Below are positions 6,564-13,398 of a stretch of DNA of 13,520 bases, in pieces (the stretch's first letter is position 1; each line of letters opens with the position of its first letter). The stretch is from assembly GCA_035447065.1 (NCBI GenBank), contig DAOTGJ010000069.1, positions 1-13,520 on the forward strand, given 5' to 3'. The notes below the pieces were generated by a model, which was not told the origin of the DNA, made no database searches, and saw only the letters and a list, made by a program, of their open reading frames with translations. Both the position numbers and the translations under genes were made by a program. The DNA comes from CALEMW01 sp035447065. GTDB taxonomy: Bacteria > Krumholzibacteriota > Krumholzibacteriia > LZORAL124-64-63.

Positions 6564-9500
6564 CCCTGCCCGAACTCGCCATCCGCCGTCCCGTGACCAC
6601 GCTGATGATCATCCTCAGCGTGGTGGTGCTGGGCGCCGTGGCCATCACGCGCCTGCCCCTGGCCTTCATGCCCGACGTGGTGGAGCCGGAGCTCTTCGTG
6701 CAGCTCCCGTACGAGAACGCCTCGCCGGAGCAGGTGGAGCAGATGGTGGTGCGCCCTGTGGAGGACGCCCTGGGCGGACTCAAGGGCCTGCAGAGCATGT
6801 GGTCGCGCTGCGGCAGCGACGGCGGCCGCATCCGCATCGGGTTCGATTGGGACGTGGACATGCACCTGGCGCGCGTGGAGGTCTGGGAGCGCCTGGACCG
6901 CATCCGCGACGACCTGCCCGAGGACATGGGCGACATCCAGGTGAGCCCCAACTGGGACTCCCGCGACGCCGACTCGCCCATCCTGGAGGGACGCCTCAGC
7001 TCCCCGCGCGACCTCTCGGAGAGCTACGACCTGCTCGAGCGCAAGATCATCCGTCCCCTGGAGCGCGTGCCCGGCGTGGCGCAGGTGAGGCTGGACGGCG
7101 TGAATCCCCGCGAGGTGCGCATCAACCTGCGCAACGAGGACCTGGTGCGCCACGGCATCGACGTGCGCGACGTGAGCCGCGTGCTGCGCGCCGGCAACTT
7201 CGACATGTCCCTGGGCCGCATCGTCAGCGGCGACCACCGCTACACCCTGCGCACCGTCGGCACCCTGGACAGCGTGGAGCGCATCCGCTCCCTGCCCCTG
7301 CGCGAGGACGGCCTGCGCCTGGCCGACGTGGCCGACGTGGTCTACCGCGAGCCGCCCCTGGAGTACGGCCGCCACCTGGACGGGGACTTCGCCGTGGGGG
7401 TGACCGTTTCCCAGGAGTCCAAGGCCAACACGGTGGAGGTCTGCCGCGAGCTGGATGCGGCCGTCGCCGCCATGAACAGCGACCCGGAGCTGGAGGGCGT
7501 GAACTTCCTGGTCTGGTTCAGCCAGGGCCAGGAGATCGAGAAGACCCTGCGCGACCTGGCCTTCACCGGGGTCTTCGGCACCATCCTCGCCAGCGTCGTG
7601 CTCTTCGTCTTCCTGCGCCGGCTCTCCACCACCGTCGTGGCGGTGCTCTGCATCCCGTTCTCTCTCATCGTGACCTGCGGCATCATCTGGAGCCAGGGCA
7701 AGACCCTCAACACGCTGACGCTGCTGGGTCTGATCGTGGGCATCGGCATGCTGGTGGACAACGCCGTGGTGGTCATGGAGAACATCTTCCGTCACCGCGA
7801 GAACGGGGCGGACCGCAAGACCGCCGCCCGCCGCGGCGCGGGGGAGGTCTCGGTGGCCGTGACCGCCGCCACCCTCACCTCGGTCATCGTGTTCCTGCCG
7901 CTGATCTTCAACAAGCCCAGCGAGATGAACATCTACCTGAAGGAGCTGGGGCTCACCGTCTGCTTCACGCTGCTGGCGTCGCTGTTCATCAGCCAGACCC
8001 TCATCCCCCTGGCGACGTCGCGCTACATCCACGCCGCTCCGCGGCCCAAGGGGCGCGTCATGGAGGCGTTGGAGAACGCCTACGCCCGCGTGCTGGAGCT
8101 GGTGCTGCGGCGGCGCTGGCTGGCGCCGGTCATCGGCCTGGCCGTGGTGGCCTCGGCGGTGCAGCCGTTCCGCAGCCTGGACATGAACTTCGACACCAGC
8201 GAGTCCGAGCTCTTCGTGCAGGTGCGCTACGAGTACAGCGAGGAGCTGAGCCTGGAGCGCAAGCAGGAGATCATCACCCAGGTGGAGCACGCGCTGGAGC
8301 CCCACCGCGAGGAGCTGCTGGCCCGCTCCATCTACAGCTTCTGGAACGACAGCTTCTCCCTCACGCGCATCTACCTGGAGGAGGGTGAGGCCAACGAGGA
8401 GAACATCGCCCTGGTGCGCAGGCGGCTGCCGGATCTGCTGCCGGAGATCGCGGGCGTGCAGCTCAGCGTGCAGGAGACCGGGCAGGGCTGGCGCATGCAC
8501 CGGGGCGGCAACCGCGTGGCCTTCCAGCTCGTGGGCGACGACACGGAGACGCTCTTCGGCCTGGCCGAGGAGGCCATCGCCCGCGTGAGCGCCATCCCGG
8601 GCCTGACCCAGGTGGAGACGCGGCAGCAGGAGGCCCAGCAGGAGCTCCACATCGAGCCCGACCGCGACCTCGCCGCCGCCTACGACGTGTCCCCCGACCA
8701 GCTCGCCCAGGTGGTGGGCCTGACCTATCGCGGCCGCCGCCTCCAGCGCTTCCGCACCCCGGACGGCGAGCGCGAGATGCGCCTCACGCTGGACGAGCAG
8801 GAGCAGGAGACGGTGGAGCAGCTGGGCAACCTGCCCCTGCACACCCCCGCGGGCGAGCGCGTACCGTTGGCCGCGGTGGCCGACCTGGTCCAGCGACCCG
8901 GGCGCGAGGTCATCCAGCGCGACAACCGCCTCACCAGCATCTGGGTCTCCGCCCGCTACGAGGAGGGGACCTCGGAGCACTACCTGCCCCAGGTGCGGGA
9001 GGCCCTGACCGGCATGACCTTCCCGTACGGCTACTCCTGGACCTTCGGCCAGTGGCAGGAGCGGCGTCAGGAGCAGTCCAAGGAGTTCCTCACCAACCTG
9101 CTGCTGGCGCTGCTGCTGATCTTCGCGGTCATGGCGGGGCTCTTCGAGTCGGTCCGGCAGGCCCTGGCCCTCATGGTGTCCCTGCCCTTCGCCCTGGCCG
9201 GCGCCGCCTGGACGCTGCACCTCACCGGCACCAGCTTCGACCAGCCGGCGGCCATCGGCCTGCTGCTGCTGATCGGCATCGTGGTGAACAACGGCATCGT
9301 CATGCTGGAGCACATCAACCAGTACCGACGCGCCGGCATGCCCCGGCACGAGGCCATGCTGCGCGGCGGCCGCGAGCGCCTGCGCCCCATCCTCATGACG
9401 GCCCTGACCACGCTGATCGGCCTGGTGCCCATCGTGGTGCAGAAGCCCTCCCTGGGCGGCGTCTACTACTATTCCATGGCCCTGGTGATCATGGGCGGGC

Positions 9501-9634
9501 TGTCGGTCAGCGCGTTCCTGACCTCGGTGCTGCTGCCCACCACGGCCACCCTGGCCGAGGACTTCTTCGGCGCCCTGGCCGCCCTGCCGCGCCGCCTGCT
9601 GCGGCGCGGCGGCCGGCCCGCGGAGGCCCGCTGA
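6560..9634 (+). CDS. RND efflux permease 2 (HAE1/AcrB-like), 1024 aa
   Basis: A second full-length RND permease, clearly diverged from the first. TM1 is at about 11-30, followed by RLPLAFMPDVVEPELFV. TM4 has GIGMLVDNAVVVMENI (D400). Between the halves a new periplasmic segment starts near 540 (MNFDTSESELFVQVRYEY). The TM10 equivalent is GIVVNNGIVMLEHINQYRR (N910, N911), followed by LRPILMTALTTLIGLVPI. As in permease 1, a single Asp remains in TM4 and Asn replaces the AcrB TM10 Lys. The porter region has an unusual WSRCGSDGGRIRIGFDWDVD stretch. The GTG start at 6560 overlaps the TGA of permease 1 by four bases, with GAGGAGGA about nine bases upstream, so the two are translationally coupled. 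Two non-identical permeases with one adaptor recall MdtABC; a mixed trimer is an inference. Confidence 0.92.
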   Translation: MTLPELAIRRPVTTLMIILSVVVLGAVAITRLPLAFMPDVVEPELFVQLPYENASPEQVEQMVVRPVEDALGGLKGLQSMWSRCGSDGGRIRIGFDWDVDMHLARVEVWERLDRIRDDLPEDMGDIQVSPNWDSRDADSPILEGRLSSPRDLSESYDLLERKIIRPLERVPGVAQVRLDGVNPREVRINLRNEDLVRHGIDVRDVSRVLRAGNFDMSLGRIVSGDHRYTLRTVGTLDSVERIRSLPLREDGLRLADVADVVYREPPLEYGRHLDGDFAVGVTVSQESKANTVEVCRELDAAVAAMNSDPELEGVNFLVWFSQGQEIEKTLRDLAFTGVFGTILASVVLFVFLRRLSTTVVAVLCIPFSLIVTCGIIWSQGKTLNTLTLLGLIVGIGMLVDNAVVVMENIFRHRENGADRKTAARRGAGEVSVAVTAATLTSVIVFLPLIFNKPSEMNIYLKELGLTVCFTLLASLFISQTLIPLATSRYIHAAPRPKGRVMEALENAYARVLELVLRRRWLAPVIGLAVVASAVQPFRSLDMNFDTSESELFVQVRYEYSEELSLERKQEIITQVEHALEPHREELLARSIYSFWNDSFSLTRIYLEEGEANEENIALVRRRLPDLLPEIAGVQLSVQETGQGWRMHRGGNRVAFQLVGDDTETLFGLAEEAIARVSAIPGLTQVETRQQEAQQELHIEPDRDLAAAYDVSPDQLAQVVGLTYRGRRLQRFRTPDGEREMRLTLDEQEQETVEQLGNLPLHTPAGERVPLAAVADLVQRPGREVIQRDNRLTSIWVSARYEEGTSEHYLPQVREALTGMTFPYGYSWTFGQWQERRQEQSKEFLTNLLLALLLIFAVMAGLFESVRQALALMVSLPFALAGAAWTLHLTGTSFDQPAAIGLLLLIGIVVNNGIVMLEHINQYRRAGMPRHEAMLRGGRERLRPILMTALTTLIGLVPIVVQKPSLGGVYYYSMALVIMGGLSVSAFLTSVLLPTTATLAEDFFGALAALPRRLLRRGGRPAEAR

Positions 9635-9649
9635 GCCCGAGATCGCCGA

Positions 9650-9678
9650 TTGTCCCGCCGCCATCCCCGGCTTAGACT
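9650..9678 (+). promoter_or_regulatory. Sigma70-like promoter of the 153-aa protein gene
   Basis: TTGTCC (9650-9655), a 17-base spacer and TAGACT (9673-9678) begin 16 bases after the efflux operon's last stop codon. About 36 bases of leader would precede ATG 9721. No terminator is visible between the operon and this promoter, so read-through is also possible. Confidence 0.5.
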
Positions 9679-9720
9679 GTGCCTTCGCCGACCAGGACCC
9701 CTTGCCGGAGCGCACGACGC

Positions 9721-10182
9721 ATGAAGATCGACCTGACCCGCGAAGACTACCTGGCCCTGCTCACCAGCCTCCAGATCGCCGACTGGATCCTCCACGCCGG
9801 CGGCGAGGACCCCGAGGCCGACACCGAGGATTTCCGCGCCCTCCAGCAGAAGGTGCTGGCCCTGGCCGAGGAGGCCGGCTGCGAGACCCTGGTGGAGGAC
9901 GATCCCGTCCTGGAGATGCGCCGCTTCAGCCGCGAGTTCGAGCTCAAGAGCCTGGGCATGGCCTACGTGGACCGCTACGAGGACGAGGTCTTCTGGGATT
10001 GGCTGGTGCGCCGCCTCACCGAGCGCGACCTGATCCGCAAGCTGGGGGAGAAGGCCTACATGGACCTGGACCCCGTGGAGCTGGCCAAGCGCGAGGGCCC
10101 GTACCTGGCCATGTACGACAACGAGATCGAGAGCCACGGCCTGGAACGGCTGGAGATCGTGGAGAACCGGCGGGTCAACTGA
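9721..10182 (+). CDS. Uncharacterised acidic soluble protein, 153 aa
   Basis: I cannot name this protein. It is rich in Asp and Glu, mostly helical in appearance, and has no signal peptide or membrane segment, so it is probably cytoplasmic. Visible landmarks are LTREDYLALLTSLQIADWILHA near the N-terminus, a central YVDRYEDEVFWDWLVRRLTERDL, and a C-terminal ESHGLERLEIVENRRVN. From memory, the pattern 'Y..LL..L..ADW..' plus 'FW..L..RL..RD' plus a terminal 'G..RLEI' recurs in small hypothetical proteins of other high-GC bacteria, but I know no function for them. ATG 9721 has GGAG at 9707-9710, ten bases away. The frame is open back to a GTG at 9679, but that codon overlaps the -10 box and is rejected as start. 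Its stop is in the same frame as the helicase gene 69 bases downstream. Confidence 0.75.
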   Translation: MKIDLTREDYLALLTSLQIADWILHAGGEDPEADTEDFRALQQKVLALAEEAGCETLVEDDPVLEMRRFSREFELKSLGMAYVDRYEDEVFWDWLVRRLTERDLIRKLGEKAYMDLDPVELAKREGPYLAMYDNEIESHGLERLEIVENRRVN

Positions 10183-10207
10183 CGGCCGGGGTCCGCCGCC
10201 CCGACCG
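10183..10207 (+). terminator. Weak GC-rich hairpin after the 153-aa protein gene
   Basis: CGGCCGGGG (10183-10191) can pair with CCCCGACCG (10199-10207) around a seven-base loop, with one internal C-A mismatch. It begins directly after the stop codon. No T-tract follows, so it is at best a weak or Rho-assisted terminator, or an RNA-stabilising hairpin. Confidence 0.25.
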
Positions 10208-10219
10208 GCGAGCCGCCAC

Positions 10220-10254
10220 CATCCCGGCGTACCTCTTGCTTCACGCCGGGGATG
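10220..10254 (+). promoter_or_regulatory. Inverted repeat that contains the helicase start codon
   Basis: CATCCCGGCGT (10220-10230) is complementary to ACGCCGGGGATG (10243-10254): eleven pairs with one bulged G and a 12-base loop (ACCTCTTGCTTC). The right arm includes the GGGG run and the ATG (10252-10254) of the helicase gene. In the transcript, the start codon and any adjacent ribosome-binding sequence would be double-stranded. As DNA, the same palindrome could be an operator. The pairing is seen directly; the regulatory role is inferred. Confidence 0.6.
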
Positions 10255-12051
10255 ACCCTACGGACACTTCAGATCATCTGGACGGACGGCCCACCGTCCG
10301 CGCGACGCCTGCGTGCCGAAGGCTACCGCGTGCTGCGCCATGACCGGCTCCGGAAGCGGATCCTCCGCTGCCGGTCCACGGGCGCCCGGCGCTCCGGCCT
10401 GCGGAATCCCGCCGACGGCATCCTCGACGAGTTCCGCCGGCACCCTCGGGTCGCGGTCCTCGGGGTGCGGCTGGATCGGGACTCCGACATCCACCATCTC
10501 TACGCGTACATCGTGGAACCGGCCTTCCGGTTCGGGTGCACGCTGCTGATCGGCGCTGACATCGGCGAACAGCGGCTCGCCGCCGGCGTGGCTCCCGCGG
10601 AGCCGTTCTGGGGCTACGACTGGTCCGGGGAGCGGCTGCTGCACCTGCTGCGCCTGGGCCGGAGCCCGACGTCTGTGGAGGTCCCCGAATCCGTCCCCCG
10701 CTGGCGTCGCTGGTTGTCCCGCCTGTCGCGTTCCGGCGACGTCGGCGACGACCGTGAACGTCTGGACCGGCAGCAGATGGCCGCCGTCCGCGCCGGCGAC
10801 GGGGTGGTGCAGATCATCGCTCCGGCCGGGAGCGGCAAGACCACGGTGCTGGTCCGCCGCGTGCTGGAGCTGCGGGACCGCGGCGCTCCGCCCGAGTCGA
10901 TCCTCTGCATGTCGTTCAACCGCAACGCCAAGCTGGAGATGGCCGAGCGTCTGGAGAAGGCCGGGCTGTCCGGGGTCGTGGTGCGCAGCTTCCACGGCAT
11001 GGGCCGGGAGATCCTGGCCCGGGAAGGGCGGTTGCGGAGCACCCTGGGCGAGCTTCCGGAGCCTGTCCTGCAGACGCTCCTGGACCGGATCACGCCGGCC
11101 GCGGACGCTCCCGCCGCGAGCTTGAGCTGCGCGCAGGCCCGCAACCTCATCAGCGGCTTCAAGCTTGCCGACATGGTCCCGCCCGAACAGGCGGGTCATC
11201 CCCTCTACACGGCCTACGAGGACGAGCTGCGCCGTCGGGATCAGCTGGACTTCGACGATCTCATCGCCCGCAGCGTGCGGCTGCTGCAGGACGACGCCAA
11301 CGTGCGCCGCCGTTGGCAGGCCCGCTTCCAGCGGGTCCTGGTCGATGAGTATCAGGACATCGAGCCGGCCCAGGCCCTGCTGGTCGGCATCCTGGCGGCG
11401 CCCCAGGACTCGCTGTTCTGCGTGGGCGACGAGGATCAGTGCATCTACGCCTGGCGACGCGCCGCCGTCGAGCGGATCATCGAGCTGGATCAGGTCTATC
11501 CGGGCCTGGAGCGTCACGCTCTGCAGCGCAACTACAGGTGCGGCCGCCGGATCACCCAGGCTTCGCGCAGGCTGGTGCAGCACAACAGGGTCCGATTCAG
11601 GAAACCGCTGCTCGCGGGATCGGCGGACCGCGGCAGCATCACGGCGTTCAGCACGTGCGACCGGTCCGCAGGAGCACGTTGGACCGCCCGGGCCCTGAAG
11701 GGCTCCGAACCCGGAACCACCGCGGTGCTGGCCCGGACGGACCGCCTGCTGCAGGAGGTCCGCGCCGCCTGCGAGCGGGGAGGAGTTCCGCTGGAAGGCC
11801 TCGATCTGGCCACGATCCACGGCGCCAAGGGACGTGAGTGGCCGCGGGTGATCCTCTACGGCGTGGACGAGGGGCTGGCTCCGCATGCGGCATCGCTCAA
11901 GACGGGCGGACTGGAAGCCGAGCGGCGCCTGTTCTACGTGGCGTTGACGCGGGCGAGGGAGCGGTTGGAGATCGTCTGTACCAGGGGCAGGGAGAGCCGC
12001 TTCCTGGGGGAGGCCGGCATCCGGGTGCTCTCCGCTGGACCGGCGCGCTGA
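10252..12051 (+). CDS. UvrD/Rep-like SF1A DNA helicase with novel N-terminal region, 599 aa
   Basis: ATP-dependent 3'-5' DNA helicase or translocase by family. All core motifs are present: Q motif LDRQQMAAV (171-179), Walker A PAGSGKTT (K196), Ia MSFNRNAKLEM (220-230), Ib VVRSFHGMG (243-251), II LVDEYQD (D365, E366), III VGDEDQCIYAWRRA (391-404), IV LQRNYR (424-429), IVa AVLARTDRLL (491-500), V TIHGAKGREWPRV (521-533) and VI ERRLFYVALTRARERL. Two features are odd. Residues 1-165 precede the helicase core and match no domain I recognise. Only about 20 residues separate motif IVa from motif V, where UvrD, Rep and PcrA carry the roughly 170-residue 2B subdomain. The start ATG 10252 lies in a hairpin and has only an adjacent GGGG upstream, so it is uncertain; no in-frame ATG occurs between it and the previous gene's stop. 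Arg codons are mixed (CGC, CGG, CGT, AGG), unlike the CGC-dominated efflux genes. Role: repair, recombination or defence; unresolved. Confidence 0.88.
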   Translation: MTLRTLQIIWTDGPPSARRLRAEGYRVLRHDRLRKRILRCRSTGARRSGLRNPADGILDEFRRHPRVAVLGVRLDRDSDIHHLYAYIVEPAFRFGCTLLIGADIGEQRLAAGVAPAEPFWGYDWSGERLLHLLRLGRSPTSVEVPESVPRWRRWLSRLSRSGDVGDDRERLDRQQMAAVRAGDGVVQIIAPAGSGKTTVLVRRVLELRDRGAPPESILCMSFNRNAKLEMAERLEKAGLSGVVVRSFHGMGREILAREGRLRSTLGELPEPVLQTLLDRITPAADAPAASLSCAQARNLISGFKLADMVPPEQAGHPLYTAYEDELRRRDQLDFDDLIARSVRLLQDDANVRRRWQARFQRVLVDEYQDIEPAQALLVGILAAPQDSLFCVGDEDQCIYAWRRAAVERIIELDQVYPGLERHALQRNYRCGRRITQASRRLVQHNRVRFRKPLLAGSADRGSITAFSTCDRSAGARWTARALKGSEPGTTAVLARTDRLLQEVRAACERGGVPLEGLDLATIHGAKGREWPRVILYGVDEGLAPHAASLKTGGLEAERRLFYVALTRARERLEIVCTRGRESRFLGEAGIRVLSAGPAR

Positions 12052-12126
12052 CCCTGAACGAGGATCCACGCGGCGCCGGTGATCAGGGATGCCTCCGCTG
12101 CGTCGGCGGGGACGGCGACAGCGTGG

Positions 12127-12160
12127 AAAAAAAAGGCCCCGGCCATCTGGCCAGGGCCTT
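12127..12160 (-). terminator. Strong Rho-independent terminator, minus strand (possibly bidirectional)
   Basis: Read on the minus strand, AAGGCCCTGGCC (12160-12149), loop AGAT and GGCCGGGGCCTT (12144-12133) form a 12-bp stem with one G-T wobble. It runs into a tract of eight T (12134-12127). No intact minus-strand gene precedes it. It follows the tRNA-like 3' end at 12188-12166 by five bases, the arrangement usual for a tRNA gene and its terminator. On the plus strand the hairpin is followed by TTGTTCTT, so it may also terminate the helicase transcript, whose stop is about 80 bases upstream. Confidence 0.8.
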
Positions 12161-12165
12161 GTTCT

Positions 12166-12188
12166 TGGTAGCGGGGACCCGTTGTGAA
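12166..12188 (-). pseudogene. Degenerate tRNA 3'-end remnant
   Basis: On the minus strand this reads TTCACAAC, then GGGTCCCCGCT, A and CCA. That is the layout of a tRNA 3' end: T-loop beginning TTC, T-stem 3' strand, seven-base acceptor strand CCCCGCT, discriminator A and an encoded CCA. The T-loop is damaged (position 58 is C and not the invariant A). Upstream bases do not supply a pairing T-stem, and no matching acceptor 5' strand (AGCGGGG) is found at the distance expected for a whole tRNA, about 12244. It is therefore not a functional tRNA. It could be a leftover of a tRNA gene or one side of an integration site. A chance match is possible, but the terminator beside it argues against that. 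Confidence 0.5.
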
Positions 12189-12494
12189 GTCCAACAGAGA
12201 GACGGGGCGCGGGAGATCGAGGTGATTCCGTTGACGTTCGAGGGCCAGGGGACGGCCATGGTGCTGGCCGGGATCGGACCGAGCAGGGACTCGCTTGGCC
12301 ACAGTTCCAACGGCTCCGAGGACTCCGTTTCCCGGGCGGGCCCGTTCTGATATCTGGAGTACTACGAGCACACTCCACTCGTCCAATGACTCATTCTGCC
12401 ATGGCGCCGGATACAGGAAGCAGTCACCGGAATCGCCGTGCCCGGGACTCCCATCGATTGAGTCGTACCGATGGGGATCCTCAGATTTTCAACC

Positions 12495-12523
12495 TTGCCT
12501 TCCCTTTCCGCCAGCGGTACAAC
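12495..12523 (+). promoter_or_regulatory. Candidate promoter of the MgtC-family gene
   Basis: TTGCCT (12495-12500), a 17-base spacer and TACAAC (12518-12523) match the sigma70 boxes at four of six bases each. The start codon is 37 bases downstream of the -10 box. GATAAT at 12529-12534 is an alternative -10 box but lacks a good -35 box. Confidence 0.35.
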
Positions 12524-12560
12524 AAATGGATAATTTCGGTCAACTTGACAGGAGGACTAC

Positions 12561-13250
12561 GTGGAGCAATTGCTGGACTCGATGAGAGGCGACAGCGTGT
12601 TCGTCTTGAGGATTCTGATCGCGATGATCTTCGGCGGTCTGGTAGGAATGGAACGGCAGTCGAGGGGACGACCGGCGGGTCTGCGGACCAACATCCTGGT
12701 CTGCGTCGGCTCGGCCGCCATCATCGTGGCCTTTCAGAAAGTGTCCGGTGAGTTCAACGTGGGCGCCGAGTCCGTCATACGCATGGATCCGGCCCGAGCG
12801 GCAGCGGGCGTGATCACAGGCATTGGCTTTCTGGGCGCAGGAACCATCGTCAAGAGCAGCGACTTCGTTCGTGGTTTGACGACCGCTGCTTCGATCTGGG
12901 TCGTGTCGGCGATCGGGATCACCGCGGGCCTGGGGGAGTACTTCATCTCCGGATTCTTGACGCTGATGGTGCTCTTTTCGCTGTACCTGCTTCACCGGAT
13001 ACATGTCAAGTCCGACAACTACTACCGGTTGCGGCTTGAATGGACAGGAAGTCTCGATCTATTGGGGGAAGTGACCTCGGTCCTGGAAGAAAGTCACGTT
13101 CAGATCAAAAGCCGGAGCATCACCCGAATGCCCAAGTCCGGCCGGTGCAAAGCGACTCTAATGCTAAAAGTACACCAGAGAAGAGAAGATCCCGCCGTCA
13201 TCGCCAAGTTCCAGGATGACGAACGATTCGATGAGATCGCCTGGTTGTAG
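12561..13250 (+). CDS. MgtC/SapB-family membrane protein, 229 aa
   Basis: Inner-membrane protein with the family signatures: GLVGMERQSRGRPAGLRT (about 26-43) followed by NILVCVGSAAIIV, GVITGIGFLGAGTIV (83-97) and VRGLTTAASIWVVSAIG (103-119). Hydrophobic segments are at about 13-30, 43-57, 80-97, 107-123 and 127-145. The soluble C-terminal region (about 150-229) corresponds to the small ACT-like domain found in longer MgtC proteins. In Salmonella, MgtC supports survival under low magnesium and in macrophages and acts on the F1Fo ATP synthase; the role of most environmental family members is unproven. The GTG start at 12561 has a strong AGGAGG (12550-12555) five bases upstream. Codon use is less GC-biased than in the left part of the window. 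No magnesium transporter gene is adjacent. Confidence 0.9.
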   Translation: MEQLLDSMRGDSVFVLRILIAMIFGGLVGMERQSRGRPAGLRTNILVCVGSAAIIVAFQKVSGEFNVGAESVIRMDPARAAAGVITGIGFLGAGTIVKSSDFVRGLTTAASIWVVSAIGITAGLGEYFISGFLTLMVLFSLYLLHRIHVKSDNYYRLRLEWTGSLDLLGEVTSVLEESHVQIKSRSITRMPKSGRCKATLMLKVHQRREDPAVIAKFQDDERFDEIAWL

Positions 13251-13307
13251 GGCGACTTTCCGTGTGGTGGATACGATGTTCCCGGAAGGACCGAGTACGA
13301 GGTCTTT

Positions 13308-13394
13308 ATGAATGCGATTCAACGGGAAAAGCTCCAAGCGTTTTGGACCGATTTCGCCTGCGGGATCGTATTGGGCCACCGGCTGGGGAGGTGA
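13308..13394 (+). CDS. Possible 28-codon upstream ORF
   Basis: ATG 13308 has GAGG (13299-13302) five bases upstream and opens a 28-residue frame (MNAIQREKLQAFW...GHRLGR) ending at TGA 13392-13394. The stop lies inside or just after the ribosome-binding site of the next gene (GGGGAGG, 13385-13391; GTG 13399), the geometry of translational coupling or a leader peptide. The peptide has no recognised motif. It could easily be a chance ORF. Confidence 0.25.
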   Translation: MNAIQREKLQAFWTDFACGIVLGHRLGR

Positions 13395-13398
13395 GAGG

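Larger units (their letters stand above)
12052..12560. other. 509-bp stretch without a credible gene
   Basis: The stretch lies between the helicase stop and the MgtC-family start. Short open frames exist on both strands, but none has a ribosome-binding site plus a protein-like translation. It holds a strong hairpin terminator (12127-12160), a tRNA-3'-end-like remnant (12166-12188), and a candidate promoter (12495-12523). From roughly 12350 rightwards the DNA is visibly poorer in GC than the efflux operon. Segment 12190-12490 shows nothing I can name. I do not recognise a magnesium riboswitch or leader ORF ahead of the MgtC-family gene. Confidence 0.6.

Noticed and set aside
6512..9715. Minus-strand open frame of about 1067 codons opposite permease 2
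   Set aside because: Same antisense composition, and it runs through the permease overlap and the 9650 promoter.
12166..12244. Complete minus-strand tRNA gene
   Set aside because: No acceptor 5' strand, D-arm or anticodon arm is found, and the T-stem does not pair.
11838..12350. Plus-strand open frame across the helicase end and the terminator
   Set aside because: It reads through the hairpin and tRNA-like segment; the LVAGT stretch is the usual false peptide from translating a tRNA 3' end backwards.
10258..12378. Minus-strand open frame of about 706 codons opposite the helicase
   Set aside because: No recognisable domain, while the plus strand carries every SF1A helicase motif.
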